Source: Bradyrhizobium sp. Gha (GTDB lineage Bacteria; Pseudomonadota; Alphaproteobacteria; Rhizobiales; Xanthobacteraceae). From it: a stretch of DNA of 64,000 nt. This document shows positions 7,940 to 18,117 of this stretch, piece after piece. The stretch covers positions 558,001 to 622,000 of the forward strand of contig NZ_FOQM01000001.1 in assembly GCF_900113735.1 (NCBI RefSeq), given 5' to 3'. The notes below the pieces were generated by a model. That model ran no database searches. It saw nothing but the letters and a program-made list of their open reading frames with translations, and had not been told where the DNA came from. The position numbers and the translations under genes were made by a program. Numbering within the stretch: the stretch's first letter is position 1; each line of letters opens with the position of its first letter.

Positions 7940-9492
7940 ACATGAAGATCTTCATTCCCCGTGATGCCGCCGCTGTGGCCGTCGGCGCCGACGACATCGC
8001 CGTCGCGTTCGAGCAGGTTGCAGCGAAGCGCGGCTTGCCTGTCGAGATCATCAGGACCGGCTCGCGCGGGCTCTGCTGGCTGGAGCCGATGATCGAGGTG
8101 GCAACGCCCAAAGGCCGGGCCGCATTCGGTCCTGTCGGCACGGAGGACGTCAACTCCGTGCTCGAGGCCATGGCGAGCAATGGACCGCACGCGCTGCGGC
8201 TCGGCATTGCGGACGAAATTCCCTGGCTGAAGCGCCAGACCCGCCTCACCTTCGCCCGCTGCGGCGTGATCGATCCGCGTTCGCTCGACGATTACCGTGC
8301 CCATGGCGGCTACAAGGGTCTCGAGCGCGCGGTGTCGCTGGGCCCGGACGCGATCCTCAACGAAGTAACGGCCTCTGGCCTGCGCGGACGCGGCGGAGCC
8401 GGGTTCCCGACCGGCATCAAGTGGAAGACGGTGGCGCAAGCCAAAGCCGATCGCAAATTCATCGTCTGCAACGCCGACGAAGGTGACAGCGGCACCTTCG
8501 CCGACCGCATGATCATGGAAGGCGATCCCTTCCTCGTCATCGAGGGCATGACGACATCAGGCATCACGGTCGGCGCCACCAAGGGCTACATCTACATTCG
8601 CAGCGAATATCCGCACGCGGTCGAAGCGATGAAGGCCGCGATATCGGCGGCAAGGCGGGGCGGCTATCTCGGCGACAAGATCGGCGGCTCGACGTACAGC
8701 TTCGATATGGAAGTGCGCGTCGGCGCCGGCGCTTACGTTTGCGGCGAGGAGACCTCGCTGCTGGAAAGCCTCGAGGGCCGCCGTGGCCTGGTGCGCGCCA
8801 AGCCGCCGCTGCCGGCGCATCACGGCCTGTTCGGCAAGCCGACCGTCATCAACAACGTGCTGTCGTTCGCCGCCATCCCCTTCATCCTCACCGAAGGCGC
8901 CAAGGCGTATGCCGATTTCGGCATGGGGCGCTCGCGCGGCACCATGCCGATCCAGCTTGCCGGCAACATCCGACAGGGCGGGCTGTTCGAGACGGCGTTC
9001 GGCGTGACGCTCGGCGAGCTCGTCGACGATATCGGCGGCGGCACGTTCACAGGCCGCCCGGTTCGCGCCGTGCAGGTCGGCGGCCCGCTCGGCGCCTACT
9101 TTCCGCGCGCGCTGTTCGACACCCCGTTCGACTATGAGGCCTTCGCTGCGCGCGACGGCCTGATCGGCCATGGCGGCATCGTCGTGTTCGACGACAGCGT
9201 CGACATGCGCAAGCAGGCGCGCTTCGCCATGGAGTTCTGCGCCGTCGAGTCCTGCGGCAAGTGCACGCCCTGCCGCATCGGCTCGACCCGCGGCGTCGAG
9301 ACCATCGAGAAGATCATCCGCGGCGAGCGTGTCACCGAAAACCTCGCGCTTGTCGAAGACCTCTGCAACACCATGAAGTTCGGCTCGCTCTGCGCACTCG
9401 GCGGCTTCACGCCCTACCCCGTGCTCAGCGCATTGAAGCACTTCCGGGAAGATTTCGCCCCCGCCCCGACCACGCTTCAGGCCGCGGAATAG
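7936..9492 (+). CDS. fdsB: NAD-dependent formate dehydrogenase beta subunit (FMN, NAD-binding)
   Basis: A 518-aa NuoF-like flavoprotein that accepts electrons from the Fe-S chain and reduces NAD. It has an N-terminal thioredoxin-like domain, the FMN/NAD motif GRGGAGFPTG near residues 151-160, ADEGDSGTFADR, a SLBB region, and the C-terminal [4Fe-4S] site SCGKCTPCRIGS near 438-449 with a later Cys in LCALGG. The start at 7936 is fixed by the ATGA overlap with fdsG. An in-frame extension further upstream lies inside fdsG and has no support. All key residues are present, so the subunit looks functional. Confidence 0.94.
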   Translation: MNMKIFIPRDAAAVAVGADDIAVAFEQVAAKRGLPVEIIRTGSRGLCWLEPMIEVATPKGRAAFGPVGTEDVNSVLEAMASNGPHALRLGIADEIPWLKRQTRLTFARCGVIDPRSLDDYRAHGGYKGLERAVSLGPDAILNEVTASGLRGRGGAGFPTGIKWKTVAQAKADRKFIVCNADEGDSGTFADRMIMEGDPFLVIEGMTTSGITVGATKGYIYIRSEYPHAVEAMKAAISAARRGGYLGDKIGGSTYSFDMEVRVGAGAYVCGEETSLLESLEGRRGLVRAKPPLPAHHGLFGKPTVINNVLSFAAIPFILTEGAKAYADFGMGRSRGTMPIQLAGNIRQGGLFETAFGVTLGELVDDIGGGTFTGRPVRAVQVGGPLGAYFPRALFDTPFDYEAFAARDGLIGHGGIVVFDDSVDMRKQARFAMEFCAVESCGKCTPCRIGSTRGVETIEKIIRGERVTENLALVEDLCNTMKFGSLCALGGFTPYPVLSALKHFREDFAPAPTTLQAAE

Positions 9493-9502
9493 GAGAACGA
9501 CC

Positions 9503-12376
9503 ATGTCCATGATCGAAGAAATCGACTTCGGCACGCCGCGCTCCAAGTCGGAAACGATGGTGACGCTGACCATCGACGGCAATGAGGTCACGGTGCCCGA
9601 GGGTACCTCGATCATGCGCGCCGCGATGGACGCCGGCCACCAGATCCCAAAGCTCTGCGCGACCGATATGGTCGACGCGTTCGGCTCCTGCCGGCTCTGC
9701 GTCGTCGAGATCGAGGGCCGCGCCGGCAGGCCGGCCTCCTGCACCACGCCTGTGATGAACGGCCTCGTGGTCCACACCCAGAGCGAGCGGTTGAAGCAGC
9801 TGCGCAAGGGCGTGATGGAGCTCTACATCTCCGACCATCCGCTCGACTGCCTCACCTGCGGCGCCAATGGCGACTGCGAATTGCAGGACATGGCCGGCGC
9901 CGTGGGCTTGCGCGAGGTGCGCTACGGCTATGAGGGCGAGAACCACGTCTTCGCCAAATCCAACGGCGAGATCAATGCCGCCTGGATGCCGAAGGACGAG
10001 TCCAATCCCTACTTCACCTATGATCCCTCCAAATGCATCGTCTGCTCCCGCTGCGTGCGCGCCTGCGAGGAAGTGCAAGGCAGCTTCGCGCTGACCATCT
10101 CCGGCCGTGGCTTCGACAGCCGCGTCTCCCCCGGGATGAACGAGAGTTTCCTCGGCTCGGAATGCGTCTCCTGCGGCGCCTGTGTGCAGGCCTGCCCGAC
10201 CGCGACGCTGACGGAGAAGTCCGTCATCGAGATCGGTCAGCCCGAGCACTCCGTCGTCACCACCTGCGCCTATTGCGGCGTCGGCTGCGCGTTCAAGGCC
10301 GAGATGCGCGGTGAGGAAGTGGTGCGCATGGTGCCGTACAAGGACGGCAAGGCCAATCGCGGCCACTCCTGCGTCAAAGGACGCTTTGCCTGGGGCTACA
10401 CCAACCACGGCGAACGCATTCTCAAGCCGATGATCCGAGAGCGGATCGAGGACCCCTGGCGCGAAGTATCATGGGACGCGGCATTCTCGTTTGCGGCGGC
10501 CAAGATGCGCGGCATCCAGAAGAAGTACGGGCGCGATGCCATCGGCGGCATCACCTCGTCCCGCTGCACCAATGAAGAAACCTATCTGGTGCAGAAGCTG
10601 ATCCGCGCCGGCTTCGGCAACAACAATGTCGACACCTGCGCCCGCGTCTGCCACTCGCCGACCGGCTATGGGCTTTCCGTCACCTTCGGCACGTCAGCCG
10701 GTACGCAGGATTTCGACTCGGTGGAGGATACCGATGTCGCCGTCATCATCGGCGCCAATCCGGCCTCGGCTCACCCCGTCTTCGCCTCCCGCCTCAAGAA
10801 GCGGCTGCGCCAGGGCGCCAAGCTGATCGTGATCGATCCGCGCCGCACCGAAATGGTGGAATCGCCGCACGTGAAGGCGCTGCATCTGCCCTTGATGCCC
10901 GGCACCAACGTCGCGGTCGTCACCGCGCTGGCGCATGTCATCGTCACCGAGGGCCTCGTCAACGAAGCCTTCGTGCGCGAGCGCTGCGACTGGAGCGAGT
11001 TCGAGGAATGGGCCGCCTTCGTCGCGCAACCGAAGCACAGCCCGGAAGCCACCGCCATCCTCACCGGCGTCGATCCGAAAACGTTGCGCGAAGCGGCTCG
11101 CGTCTACGCCACCGGCGGCAACGGTGCGATCTATTACGGCCTCGGCGTCACCGAACACAGCCAGGGCTCGACCACCGTGATCGCGATTGCCAACCTTGCG
11201 ATGGCGACCGGCAACATCGGCCGCCCGGGCGTCGGCGTGAATCCGCTGCGCGGCCAGAACAACGTGCAGGGCTCCTGCGACATGGGCTCGTTCCCCCACG
11301 AGCTACCCGGCTATCGTCACATCGCCGGCGATGCCGTGCGCGAGCAGTTCGAGGCGATGTGGGACGTCAAGCTCAACCCCGAGCCGGGCCTGCGCATCCC
11401 CAACATGTTCGATGCCGCGATCGAAGGCACGTTCATGGGTCTCTACGTGCAGGGCGAGGACATTCTCCAGTCCGACCCCAACACCAAGCACGTGGTGGCG
11501 GCGCTGTCGGCGATGGAATGCGTCATCGTTCACGACCTCTTCCTCAACGAGACCGCGAACTACGCCCACGTTTTCCTGCCCGGCTCGAGCTTCCTCGAGA
11601 AGGACGGCACCTTCACCAACGCCGAACGCCGCATCCAGCGCGTCCGCAAGGTGATGTCGCCGAAGAACGGCCTGGCCGACTGGGAGGTCACCATCGGACT
11701 TGCCAAGGCGATGGGCTTCGAGATGAACTACAGCCATCCCTCCGAGATCATGGACGAGATCGCGGCCCTGACGCCGACCTTCGCCGGCGTCTCCTACGCC
11801 AAGCTCGACGAGCTCGGCTCGGTGCAATGGCCTTGCAACGAGAAGGCGCCGGAGGGCACGCCGGTGATGCATATCGATGGCTTCGTCCGCGGCAAGGGCA
11901 AGTTCATCATCACCGAATATGTCGCGACCGACGAGCGCACTGGCCCCCGCTTCCCGCTGCTGCTCACCACAGGCCGCATCCTCAGCCAGTACAATGTCGG
12001 CGCGCAGACAAGGCGCACCGAGAACGTGGTCTGGCACGCCGAGGACCGGCTGGAGATCCATCCGCACGACGCCGAGTTGCGCGGCGTGCGCGATGGCGAC
12101 TGGGTGCGGCTGACGAGCCGCGCCGGCGAGACCACGCTGCGCGCCGAGATCACCGACCGCGTGTCGCCTGGTGTCGTCTACACCACCTTCCACCACCCGG
12201 ACACGCAGGCCAACGTGATCACGACGGACTATTCGGACTGGGCGACCAACTGCCCCGAGTACAAAGTCACGGCCGTGCAAATCTCGCCGTCGAACGGCCC
12301 GTCCGACTGGCAGAAGAGCTACGACGAGCAGGCGCGGCAGTCCCGCCGCATCGCGCCGGCCGAGGCCGCGGAGTAG
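9503..12376 (+). CDS. fdsA: formate dehydrogenase alpha subunit (molybdenum bis-MGD, Fe-S)
   Basis: A 957-aa catalytic subunit oxidising formate to CO2. The N-terminus is NuoG-like: [2Fe-2S] ligands Cys52, 63, 66 and 80; a His-Cys3 cluster (His112, Cys116, 119, 125); and two ferredoxin [4Fe-4S] sites (Cys178/181/184/188 and Cys221/224/227/231). The molybdopterin domain begins with a further [4Fe-4S] site (Cys255, 258, 262, 290). The Mo ligand is Cys383, followed by His384, in CARVCHSPTGYG, so this is the cysteine rather than the selenocysteine form. The C-terminal MGD-binding domain (LLTTGRILSQYN) is complete. An AGGAGA ribosome site precedes the start. No twin-Arg signal is present, so the enzyme is cytoplasmic. 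Confidence 0.95.
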   Translation: MSMIEEIDFGTPRSKSETMVTLTIDGNEVTVPEGTSIMRAAMDAGHQIPKLCATDMVDAFGSCRLCVVEIEGRAGRPASCTTPVMNGLVVHTQSERLKQLRKGVMELYISDHPLDCLTCGANGDCELQDMAGAVGLREVRYGYEGENHVFAKSNGEINAAWMPKDESNPYFTYDPSKCIVCSRCVRACEEVQGSFALTISGRGFDSRVSPGMNESFLGSECVSCGACVQACPTATLTEKSVIEIGQPEHSVVTTCAYCGVGCAFKAEMRGEEVVRMVPYKDGKANRGHSCVKGRFAWGYTNHGERILKPMIRERIEDPWREVSWDAAFSFAAAKMRGIQKKYGRDAIGGITSSRCTNEETYLVQKLIRAGFGNNNVDTCARVCHSPTGYGLSVTFGTSAGTQDFDSVEDTDVAVIIGANPASAHPVFASRLKKRLRQGAKLIVIDPRRTEMVESPHVKALHLPLMPGTNVAVVTALAHVIVTEGLVNEAFVRERCDWSEFEEWAAFVAQPKHSPEATAILTGVDPKTLREAARVYATGGNGAIYYGLGVTEHSQGSTTVIAIANLAMATGNIGRPGVGVNPLRGQNNVQGSCDMGSFPHELPGYRHIAGDAVREQFEAMWDVKLNPEPGLRIPNMFDAAIEGTFMGLYVQGEDILQSDPNTKHVVAALSAMECVIVHDLFLNETANYAHVFLPGSSFLEKDGTFTNAERRIQRVRKVMSPKNGLADWEVTIGLAKAMGFEMNYSHPSEIMDEIAALTPTFAGVSYAKLDELGSVQWPCNEKAPEGTPVMHIDGFVRGKGKFIITEYVATDERTGPRFPLLLTTGRILSQYNVGAQTRRTENVVWHAEDRLEIHPHDAELRGVRDGDWVRLTSRAGETTLRAEITDRVSPGVVYTTFHHPDTQANVITTDYSDWATNCPEYKVTAVQISPSNGPSDWQKSYDEQARQSRRIAPAEAAE

Positions 12377-12380
12377 CCGC

Positions 12381-13214
12381 ATGCACGTGCCGGTCCAGGC
12401 GATCGACCGCGAGATCTGGCGCGACCGTGTCGCGTCCGAAGGCACGCGGCTGATCCCCGAGGAGACGCCGCTGGCGCTGACCTATAATGGCGGCACCTAC
12501 GCCGTCATGATGGGGACGCCGCAGAACCTGGAAGATTTCGCCGTCGGCTTCAGCCTGGACGAGGGCATCATCAGCTCGGTTGACGACATCAAGTCCCTCG
12601 ATGTCGTCCGCCTCGATGACGGCATCGAGCTGCGCATGTGGCTCGAGCAGGACAACGCCGCACGCATCAGCGAACGCCGGCGGCACATTGCAGGTCCCAC
12701 CGGCTGCGGCATCTGCGGCATCGACTCCATCGCCGAAGCCATACGGCCGGCCGCTGTCGTGCCGCAGGGGCAGACCCTCACGCCGGACCAGATCATGGCG
12801 GCGATGCAGGCGATCGCGCCCCTGCAATCGATCAACATGCAGACCCGCGCGGTGCACGCGGCGGCCTTCTGGTCGCCCGCGAACGGCATGGGCGCCTTGC
12901 GCGAGGACGTCGGCCGCCATAACGCGCTCGACAAGCTCGCCGGCGCGTTGGCGCGTAGCCGGACGGACGCAAGCGCCGGCGTCGTGCTGCTGACGAGCCG
13001 CATCTCGGTCGAGATGGTGCAGAAGACGGCCGCCATTGGCGCGCCTGTCATGGTCGCGGTCTCGGCCCCCACCGCGCTTGCCGTGCGCACCGCGGCTGCT
13101 GCCGGCATCACGCTGATTGCAATTGCCCGCAGCGACGGGTTTGAAGTGTTCACGCACCCGGGCCGCATCACGGCTCATCGTGCTCCGGAGATCATTGATG
13201 TCGTCGCCTGCTGA
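12381..13214 (+). CDS. fdhD: formate dehydrogenase accessory sulfurtransferase FdhD/FdsC
   Basis: A 277-aa FdhD-family protein. It moves sulfur from a cysteine desulfurase to the molybdenum cofactor, which formate dehydrogenases need for activity. The conserved two-Cys motif is Cys109-G-I-Cys112 in PTGCGICGIDS. The family motifs DVGRHNALDK and LTSRISVEMVQKTA follow. It sits four bases after fdsA and overlaps fdsD, so it is co-transcribed and is the equivalent of fdsC in other fds operons. Confidence 0.92.
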   Translation: MHVPVQAIDREIWRDRVASEGTRLIPEETPLALTYNGGTYAVMMGTPQNLEDFAVGFSLDEGIISSVDDIKSLDVVRLDDGIELRMWLEQDNAARISERRRHIAGPTGCGICGIDSIAEAIRPAAVVPQGQTLTPDQIMAAMQAIAPLQSINMQTRAVHAAAFWSPANGMGALREDVGRHNALDKLAGALARSRTDASAGVVLLTSRISVEMVQKTAAIGAPVMVAVSAPTALAVRTAAAAGITLIAIARSDGFEVFTHPGRITAHRAPEIIDVVAC

Positions 13215-13437
13215 CCGCCTCATCTACATGGCCAACCAGATCGGTACGTTTTTTCGCAGCCAGGGCCACGACAAGGCCGTGCCCGGGATCGCCGACCACA
13301 TCAGGAAGTTCTGGGATCCCCGCATGAAGCGCGCGATCTTCGCGCATCTCGATGCCGGCGGCGCGGGCCTCGAGCCCAACGTGCTCGAAGCCCTGACCTC
13401 GCTCAAGCAGGCGACGTCCCTTCCGGAAGCGCACTGA
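13198..13437 (+). CDS. fdsD: formate dehydrogenase delta subunit
   Basis: A 79-aa FdsD-family protein (family features ANQIGTFFRSQG and HIRKFWDPRMK). This small subunit is needed for assembly or stability of some FdsABG enzymes and carries no cofactor ligand. The ATG at 13198 lies inside the end of fdhD, overlapping it by 17 bases. A longer in-frame extension from 13117 would be wholly inside fdhD and is not supported. It ends the operon. Confidence 0.88.
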   Translation: MSSPADRLIYMANQIGTFFRSQGHDKAVPGIADHIRKFWDPRMKRAIFAHLDAGGAGLEPNVLEALTSLKQATSLPEAH

Positions 13438-13684
13438 ACACGCGCCGTACCCCACCGGGCACCAAAAGGATGGGGCAAGCAGGGTCAAAGGCGCCGCCGT
13501 TCCTCAACTCTACGTCACCTATCCCGAAGCCTCGGGAGAGCCAACGGCCTTGCTTCGTGCCTTCGACAAGATCGAGGTCGCGCGCCCTTGAGCCTCGATG
13601 TCGAAGCGAAAAGCGCGCCGTGAGACGTCGCAGCAAACGGACGCTTGGATGGTTCGCTGCAGCGCGGCGATGCAATGCCGCCGC
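13438..13684. other. intergenic, convergent fdsD/glnE
   Basis: These 247 bases lie between the 3' ends of fdsD and glnE. I see no convincing coding sequence and no strong terminator hairpin with a T-run. Confidence 0.5.
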
Positions 13685-16660
13685 CTATGATGCGCCGCCG
13701 TCCACGATCCCTCGGAATACCCTTCTCACCTCGGCCTGCGTTTCCCGCACCCGCGCCTCCAGCGAGGAGAAATCCGGCGCATCGCCGGCACGTGCCATCA
13801 CGCGCTGAAGGTCGGTGCCCGCCGTCTCCGGCTTGAAGCGCTCGCTGACGCAGAGCCGCAGGATCTGCGTCAGATCGTGATAGAGCCGCGCCGCCGCGCG
13901 CAGGATTTCCGCTTCCGAATGCGACAGCACGCCGAGCCTTGCGGCATTTTCCAGCACCTGCACCGTTCCGACGTCGAGAATGTCAGGCTTGTCATGGGCG
14001 TGCACGAGCTGGAGATATTGCGCAATGAAGTCGATATCGACCATGCCGCCGGAGGCGTATTTCAGGTCCCAATGGTCGGTCTCGCCCTTCTCCTGCGCGA
14101 TGGCACGACGCATGTCGGCGACGTCGCTGGCGGTGATCACGGGGTCACGGCGGCGGGTCAGGACCTCCCGGATGGTCCGCTCGATCCGCGCTGCAAATTC
14201 GGGTGACGCCGAGACCACGCGCGCGCGCGTCAATGCCATGTGCTCCCAGGTCCAGGCCTCATTGGCCTGGTAGTCCGCGAAGGAGACGAGGCTCGACGCC
14301 ACCGGACCTGCGCGCCCCGAGGGCCGCAGCCGCATGTCGATATCATAGAGCACGCCGTAATTGGTGCGGGTGGTGAAGGCACTGATCAGACGCTGGGTGA
14401 AGCGGGCAAAATAATGTGCGCCCTGGAGTGACTTCTCGCCGTCCGAGTCCGGATTGTCGCTGTCGAAATCGTAAAGCAGGATCAGATCGAGATCCGAGGA
14501 CGCCGTCATCTCGCGGCTGCCGAGCCGGCCCATCGCGATGATGGCGGTCTGCTGGCCCTTGATCCGCCCGTGCTGGTCGGCGAAACGCTCAGCGACGAGG
14601 CCGTGCACGGTGTCGACGATGCCTTCCGCGACATCCGCAAACGCCGTGCTCGCCTGCTGCGCCGAGACGGTACCCGAGAGAATGCGCGTGCCGATCAGGA
14701 ACAGGCTCTCCTGTCCGAACAGACGCAGGCGGTCCAGAAACTCCTCGTAGGAGCCCGCGTCCTGCACCGTGGTCGCCAACCGCGCCGACAATTGCTGCTT
14801 GTTCGGCATCGCGCCGAAGAAGCGCGGATCGATCAGGCCATCCATCAGCTGCGGCTGCCGCGCCAGCATCTCGCCCAACCGGGGCGCAGCGCCAAGCACG
14901 AGAGCCACGAGCGCGACGAGGTCGCGGTTCTGGCCGAGCAGCGTGATCAGCCGGCCGCCGCGCTGGAGCGCCCGGAGGAAATGGTCGAACGCCACGACGG
15001 CGCGGTCCGGCTCCTCGGCATGCGCGAGACCGTCAATCAGCGCCGGCACGAACTCGACAAAGGCGTTCCGCGTCTGCTCGTTGCGGAACACGCGATAGTC
15101 GCCGACGAGCCAGTCGCAGATGGTCTGCGCCACGGCAGCGGGCTTCTTGAAGCCGAGCGTTGCCAAATGCTGAAGCAGGCGCGGATCGTCCGGACCAGCC
15201 CGATAGTCGATGGGAGGCAGGCTCGCTGAGCCGGTCGGATCGTCGCCTTCGAACAGTTTTGCGTAATGGCCCTGGACGATCTCGAGCTGGTGCAGCAGAT
15301 CGCGCGCGAACGTCTCGCGGCTGTCATAACCGAAGAACCAGGCGAAACGTTCGACCGCCTCCTTGTCATCGGGCAGCGCATGGGTTTGCTCGTCCGCGAT
15401 CATCTGGAGGCGATGCTCGACCCGGCGCAGGAATTCGTAGGCGGCGGTCAACTCGTCACGTGCGCAATCCGTGATCCAGTTGCTGGACGCGAGAATGTCG
15501 AGCGCGGCGAGCGTCGGCCGCACCCGCAGCTCCGGATTACGGCCACCGGCGATGAGTTGCTGGGTCTGGGCGAAGAACTCGATCTCGCGGATACCGCCCC
15601 GGCCGACCTTGACGTTGTGGCCCTCGACGGCGATCTCGCTCTGGCCGCGATAGGTTTGCATCTGCCGCTTCATATCGTGCACATCGGCAAGCGCGGCAAA
15701 ATCGAGATGCTTGCGCCAGACAAAGGGCGCGATTTCGGCCAGCAGCGCCTCGCCCGCTTTGGGGTCGCCGGCGCAGGCCCGCGCCTTGATCATCGCGGCG
15801 CGTTCCCAGGTGCGCCCTTCCCGCTCGTAATAGTTCAACGCCGCGTCGCGGGAGATCGCCACTTGTGTCGAGGAGGGATCGGGCCGCAGCCGCAGGTCCA
15901 CGCGGAACACATAACCCTCGTAGGTGCGCTGCTGGAGGATGCGCGCCATGCCCTGCGTCAGCCGGACGAAGAACGGTTGCGGCTCGATGTCCGGCGCGAG
16001 CGTCGTGGCATCGGGGTCGAAGAACACGATCAGATCGACGTCGCTGGAATAATTCAGCTCGCCCGCGCCCATCTTGCCCATGGCAAGCACGATCAGGCCG
16101 CAGCCCTCTTCCGGCGCCTCCAGATTTGGCGGGTGGATTTTTCCACGTGCGGCTTCCTGTCGCAGCAAATATTGGAGCGCAGCCTGCACCGCGGAGACAG
16201 CGAGGTCGGTCAGCGCGGCCGTCACCCGCATCACCGGCCAGACGCCACCGATGTCGCACAGCGCGATCAGGAGCGCCGCCTCCGCCTTCATGCGACGGAG
16301 CAGACGCATCACCTCTTCTTCGTCAGGTGCGGCCAGCACAGCGGCCCTCGCTTCCGCGATCAAGGCAGCGAGATGCGTATCCGGCTCGCATTCGAGCAGC
16401 CGGATCAGGCGCAATGGATCAGCGCGGATCAGATCGAACAAATAAGGCGAGAATTCCGCGATTCCGTCGAGAACAGGCCGCGCAAAGCGATGGACCAGCA
16501 GCGCTCCGACGCGGGCCCGTTGTGCCGGCTCGAGCTCGGTCAGCCAGCTTTGAAAAGGTCGTTCGTCTGATGCGGAAGCGGCAATATGGGGAGCCTGTGC
16601 GAAGCGCGCCGCGAGGCTCTCACCATGCTTGTCCGCGTTTCCCGGCGCGGAGTGGTTCAT
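13685..16660 (-). CDS. glnE: bifunctional glutamine synthetase adenylyltransferase/adenylyl-removing enzyme
   Basis: A 991-aa GlnE with the usual two-domain layout. The N-terminal nucleotidyltransferase carries out adenylyl removal; its metal-binding motif SSDVDLIVFFDPD is near residues 204-216. The C-terminal nucleotidyltransferase carries out adenylylation; its motif SSDLDLILLYDFD is near residue 720. GlnE tunes glutamine synthetase activity to nitrogen status through PII proteins. The start at 16660 overlaps the stop of the upstream histidine kinase gene (ATGA), so translation is probably coupled. The length is normal and both active sites look intact. Confidence 0.95.
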   Translation of the reverse strand: MNHSAPGNADKHGESLAARFAQAPHIAASASDERPFQSWLTELEPAQRARVGALLVHRFARPVLDGIAEFSPYLFDLIRADPLRLIRLLECEPDTHLAALIAEARAAVLAAPDEEEVMRLLRRMKAEAALLIALCDIGGVWPVMRVTAALTDLAVSAVQAALQYLLRQEAARGKIHPPNLEAPEEGCGLIVLAMGKMGAGELNYSSDVDLIVFFDPDATTLAPDIEPQPFFVRLTQGMARILQQRTYEGYVFRVDLRLRPDPSSTQVAISRDAALNYYEREGRTWERAAMIKARACAGDPKAGEALLAEIAPFVWRKHLDFAALADVHDMKRQMQTYRGQSEIAVEGHNVKVGRGGIREIEFFAQTQQLIAGGRNPELRVRPTLAALDILASSNWITDCARDELTAAYEFLRRVEHRLQMIADEQTHALPDDKEAVERFAWFFGYDSRETFARDLLHQLEIVQGHYAKLFEGDDPTGSASLPPIDYRAGPDDPRLLQHLATLGFKKPAAVAQTICDWLVGDYRVFRNEQTRNAFVEFVPALIDGLAHAEEPDRAVVAFDHFLRALQRGGRLITLLGQNRDLVALVALVLGAAPRLGEMLARQPQLMDGLIDPRFFGAMPNKQQLSARLATTVQDAGSYEEFLDRLRLFGQESLFLIGTRILSGTVSAQQASTAFADVAEGIVDTVHGLVAERFADQHGRIKGQQTAIIAMGRLGSREMTASSDLDLILLYDFDSDNPDSDGEKSLQGAHYFARFTQRLISAFTTRTNYGVLYDIDMRLRPSGRAGPVASSLVSFADYQANEAWTWEHMALTRARVVSASPEFAARIERTIREVLTRRRDPVITASDVADMRRAIAQEKGETDHWDLKYASGGMVDIDFIAQYLQLVHAHDKPDILDVGTVQVLENAARLGVLSHSEAEILRAAARLYHDLTQILRLCVSERFKPETAGTDLQRVMARAGDAPDFSSLEARVRETQAEVRRVFRGIVDGGAS

Positions 16661-18117
16661 GCCACCTTCTGTGGCACATCCGCTACCGGAGGAGCAACCC
16701 TGTCGCCGGCACCGGCGCGCGCCGGCAGCAGCAGCGTGGCGACGAGACCGGGCTGGGCGTCGCTCAGCCGCAATTCGCCACCATGCAATGTGGCGACGGC
16801 AGACGCGAGACTGAGGCCGAGGCCCGAGCCCGGCATGGTGCGGCTCGCCTCCAGCCGCACGAACCGTTCGACGACGTGCTTGCGGTCGGCTTCGGGGATG
16901 CCGGGGCCGTGGTCGGTGACGCTCAGCAGCACCTGATCGCCTTCGCGCCTGGCCTCGATCGTGATCTGACGCGCGTCCATGCTGATCACTGACCCCGCCG
17001 GCTGGGTGGCGGGCTTGCCGTACTTGATCGCATTCTCGACGAGATTGGCGAGGGCTTGGCTGATCAATTCGCGATTGCCGTGAATGGGCGCTGCTTCCGT
17101 CTTGACCTTCAAGGTCATGCCGTCGTCTTCGGCGAGCGGCTCGTAAAGCTCGTGGATTCCGCCGGCGACATCGGCCGCATCGAAATCATCCATGTTGCCG
17201 CGCGCCTGGCCGGACTCCGCGCGCGCGATCATCAGCAGCGCGTTGAAGGTGCGGATCAGCCCGTCGGATTCCTCGATGGTCCGTTCCAGCGCCGCGCGAT
17301 AATCGGTCTCGCAACCCGATTTCGCCAGCGCCTCCTCGGCGCGGTTGCGCAAGCGCGTCAGCGGCGTCTTGAGGTCGTGGGCGATGTTGTCGGAGACCTC
17401 TTTCAACCCCGCCATCAGCGCCTCGATCCGCTCCAGCATGGCGTTGAGGTTCTCGGCGAGGCGGTCGAGCTCGTCGCCGCTGCGCCCGACCGGCAAGCGC
17501 TCGCTGAGATCTCCGGTCATGATGCGATGCGCCGTACCTGACATCGCGTCGATGCGCGTCAGCACCCGGCGCGCGACGAAGACGCCGCCGCCGAGACCAA
17601 GCACGACAACGATCAGGATCGACCATTGCGCCGCCTTGGCGACGATGCTGAACAAGCGTCGCCGCTCGGCGAGGTCGCGGCCGATCAGGAGACGGAAGCC
17701 GTTTTCCAATTCGGTGACGCGCACCAGCGCGCGATGGTCGCGGTCGTCCGCATCCTCGAGGCGCCGGTAGGCGGTCTCCGACCAGCCGGGCGTCGCCATC
17801 ACGCCAGGGGCCAGCGAGCCGACATTGCCGGCGACCGCCTGTCCGGTCGGCGTGGTCACGAGGTAGAGATTGGCGCCCGGTCGCAGCGCCCGATATTCGA
17901 TCGTGCGCACGAGGCCGAACAGGCCGCGGCGTCCGTAGATCTCGTTGATCTCCGCGGTCTCGGAATTGACCGTCTGGGTGATCTCTTCGGTGATCAGCCG
18001 CCGCGTGTTCCAGGCGAAATAGCCGAGCAGCGAGGCCGCAAACATCGCGAACAGCAGCAGATAGACCAGCGTCAGCCGGAATGCCGTGGTGCGGACGAGT
18101 TTACCGAATGCCGTCAC
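16657..18117 (-). CDS. HAMP sensor histidine kinase (partner of the 18.1-18.8 kb regulator)
   Basis: A 486-aa membrane histidine kinase. Residues about 12-32 and 170-190 are membrane helices (LTLVYLLLFAMFAASLL and WSILIVVVLGLGGGVF) bracketing a periplasmic sensor region. A HAMP domain follows, then the H-box NIAHDLKTPLTRL, N-box NLVENAIKYG, G1 DHGPGI and G2 GSGLGLSLA. The GTG start at 18117 overlaps the response-regulator gene by 17 bases. The gene overlaps glnE at its other end, so degP, the regulator, the kinase and glnE form one head-to-tail run. That order is familiar from other Rhizobiales. The signal sensed is unknown; envelope stress is a guess from the degP linkage. Confidence 0.9.
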   Translation of the reverse strand: MTAFGKLVRTTAFRLTLVYLLLFAMFAASLLGYFAWNTRRLITEEITQTVNSETAEINEIYGRRGLFGLVRTIEYRALRPGANLYLVTTPTGQAVAGNVGSLAPGVMATPGWSETAYRRLEDADDRDHRALVRVTELENGFRLLIGRDLAERRRLFSIVAKAAQWSILIVVVLGLGGGVFVARRVLTRIDAMSGTAHRIMTGDLSERLPVGRSGDELDRLAENLNAMLERIEALMAGLKEVSDNIAHDLKTPLTRLRNRAEEALAKSGCETDYRAALERTIEESDGLIRTFNALLMIARAESGQARGNMDDFDAADVAGGIHELYEPLAEDDGMTLKVKTEAAPIHGNRELISQALANLVENAIKYGKPATQPAGSVISMDARQITIEARREGDQVLLSVTDHGPGIPEADRKHVVERFVRLEASRTMPGSGLGLSLASAVATLHGGELRLSDAQPGLVATLLLPARAGAGDRVAPPVADVPQKVA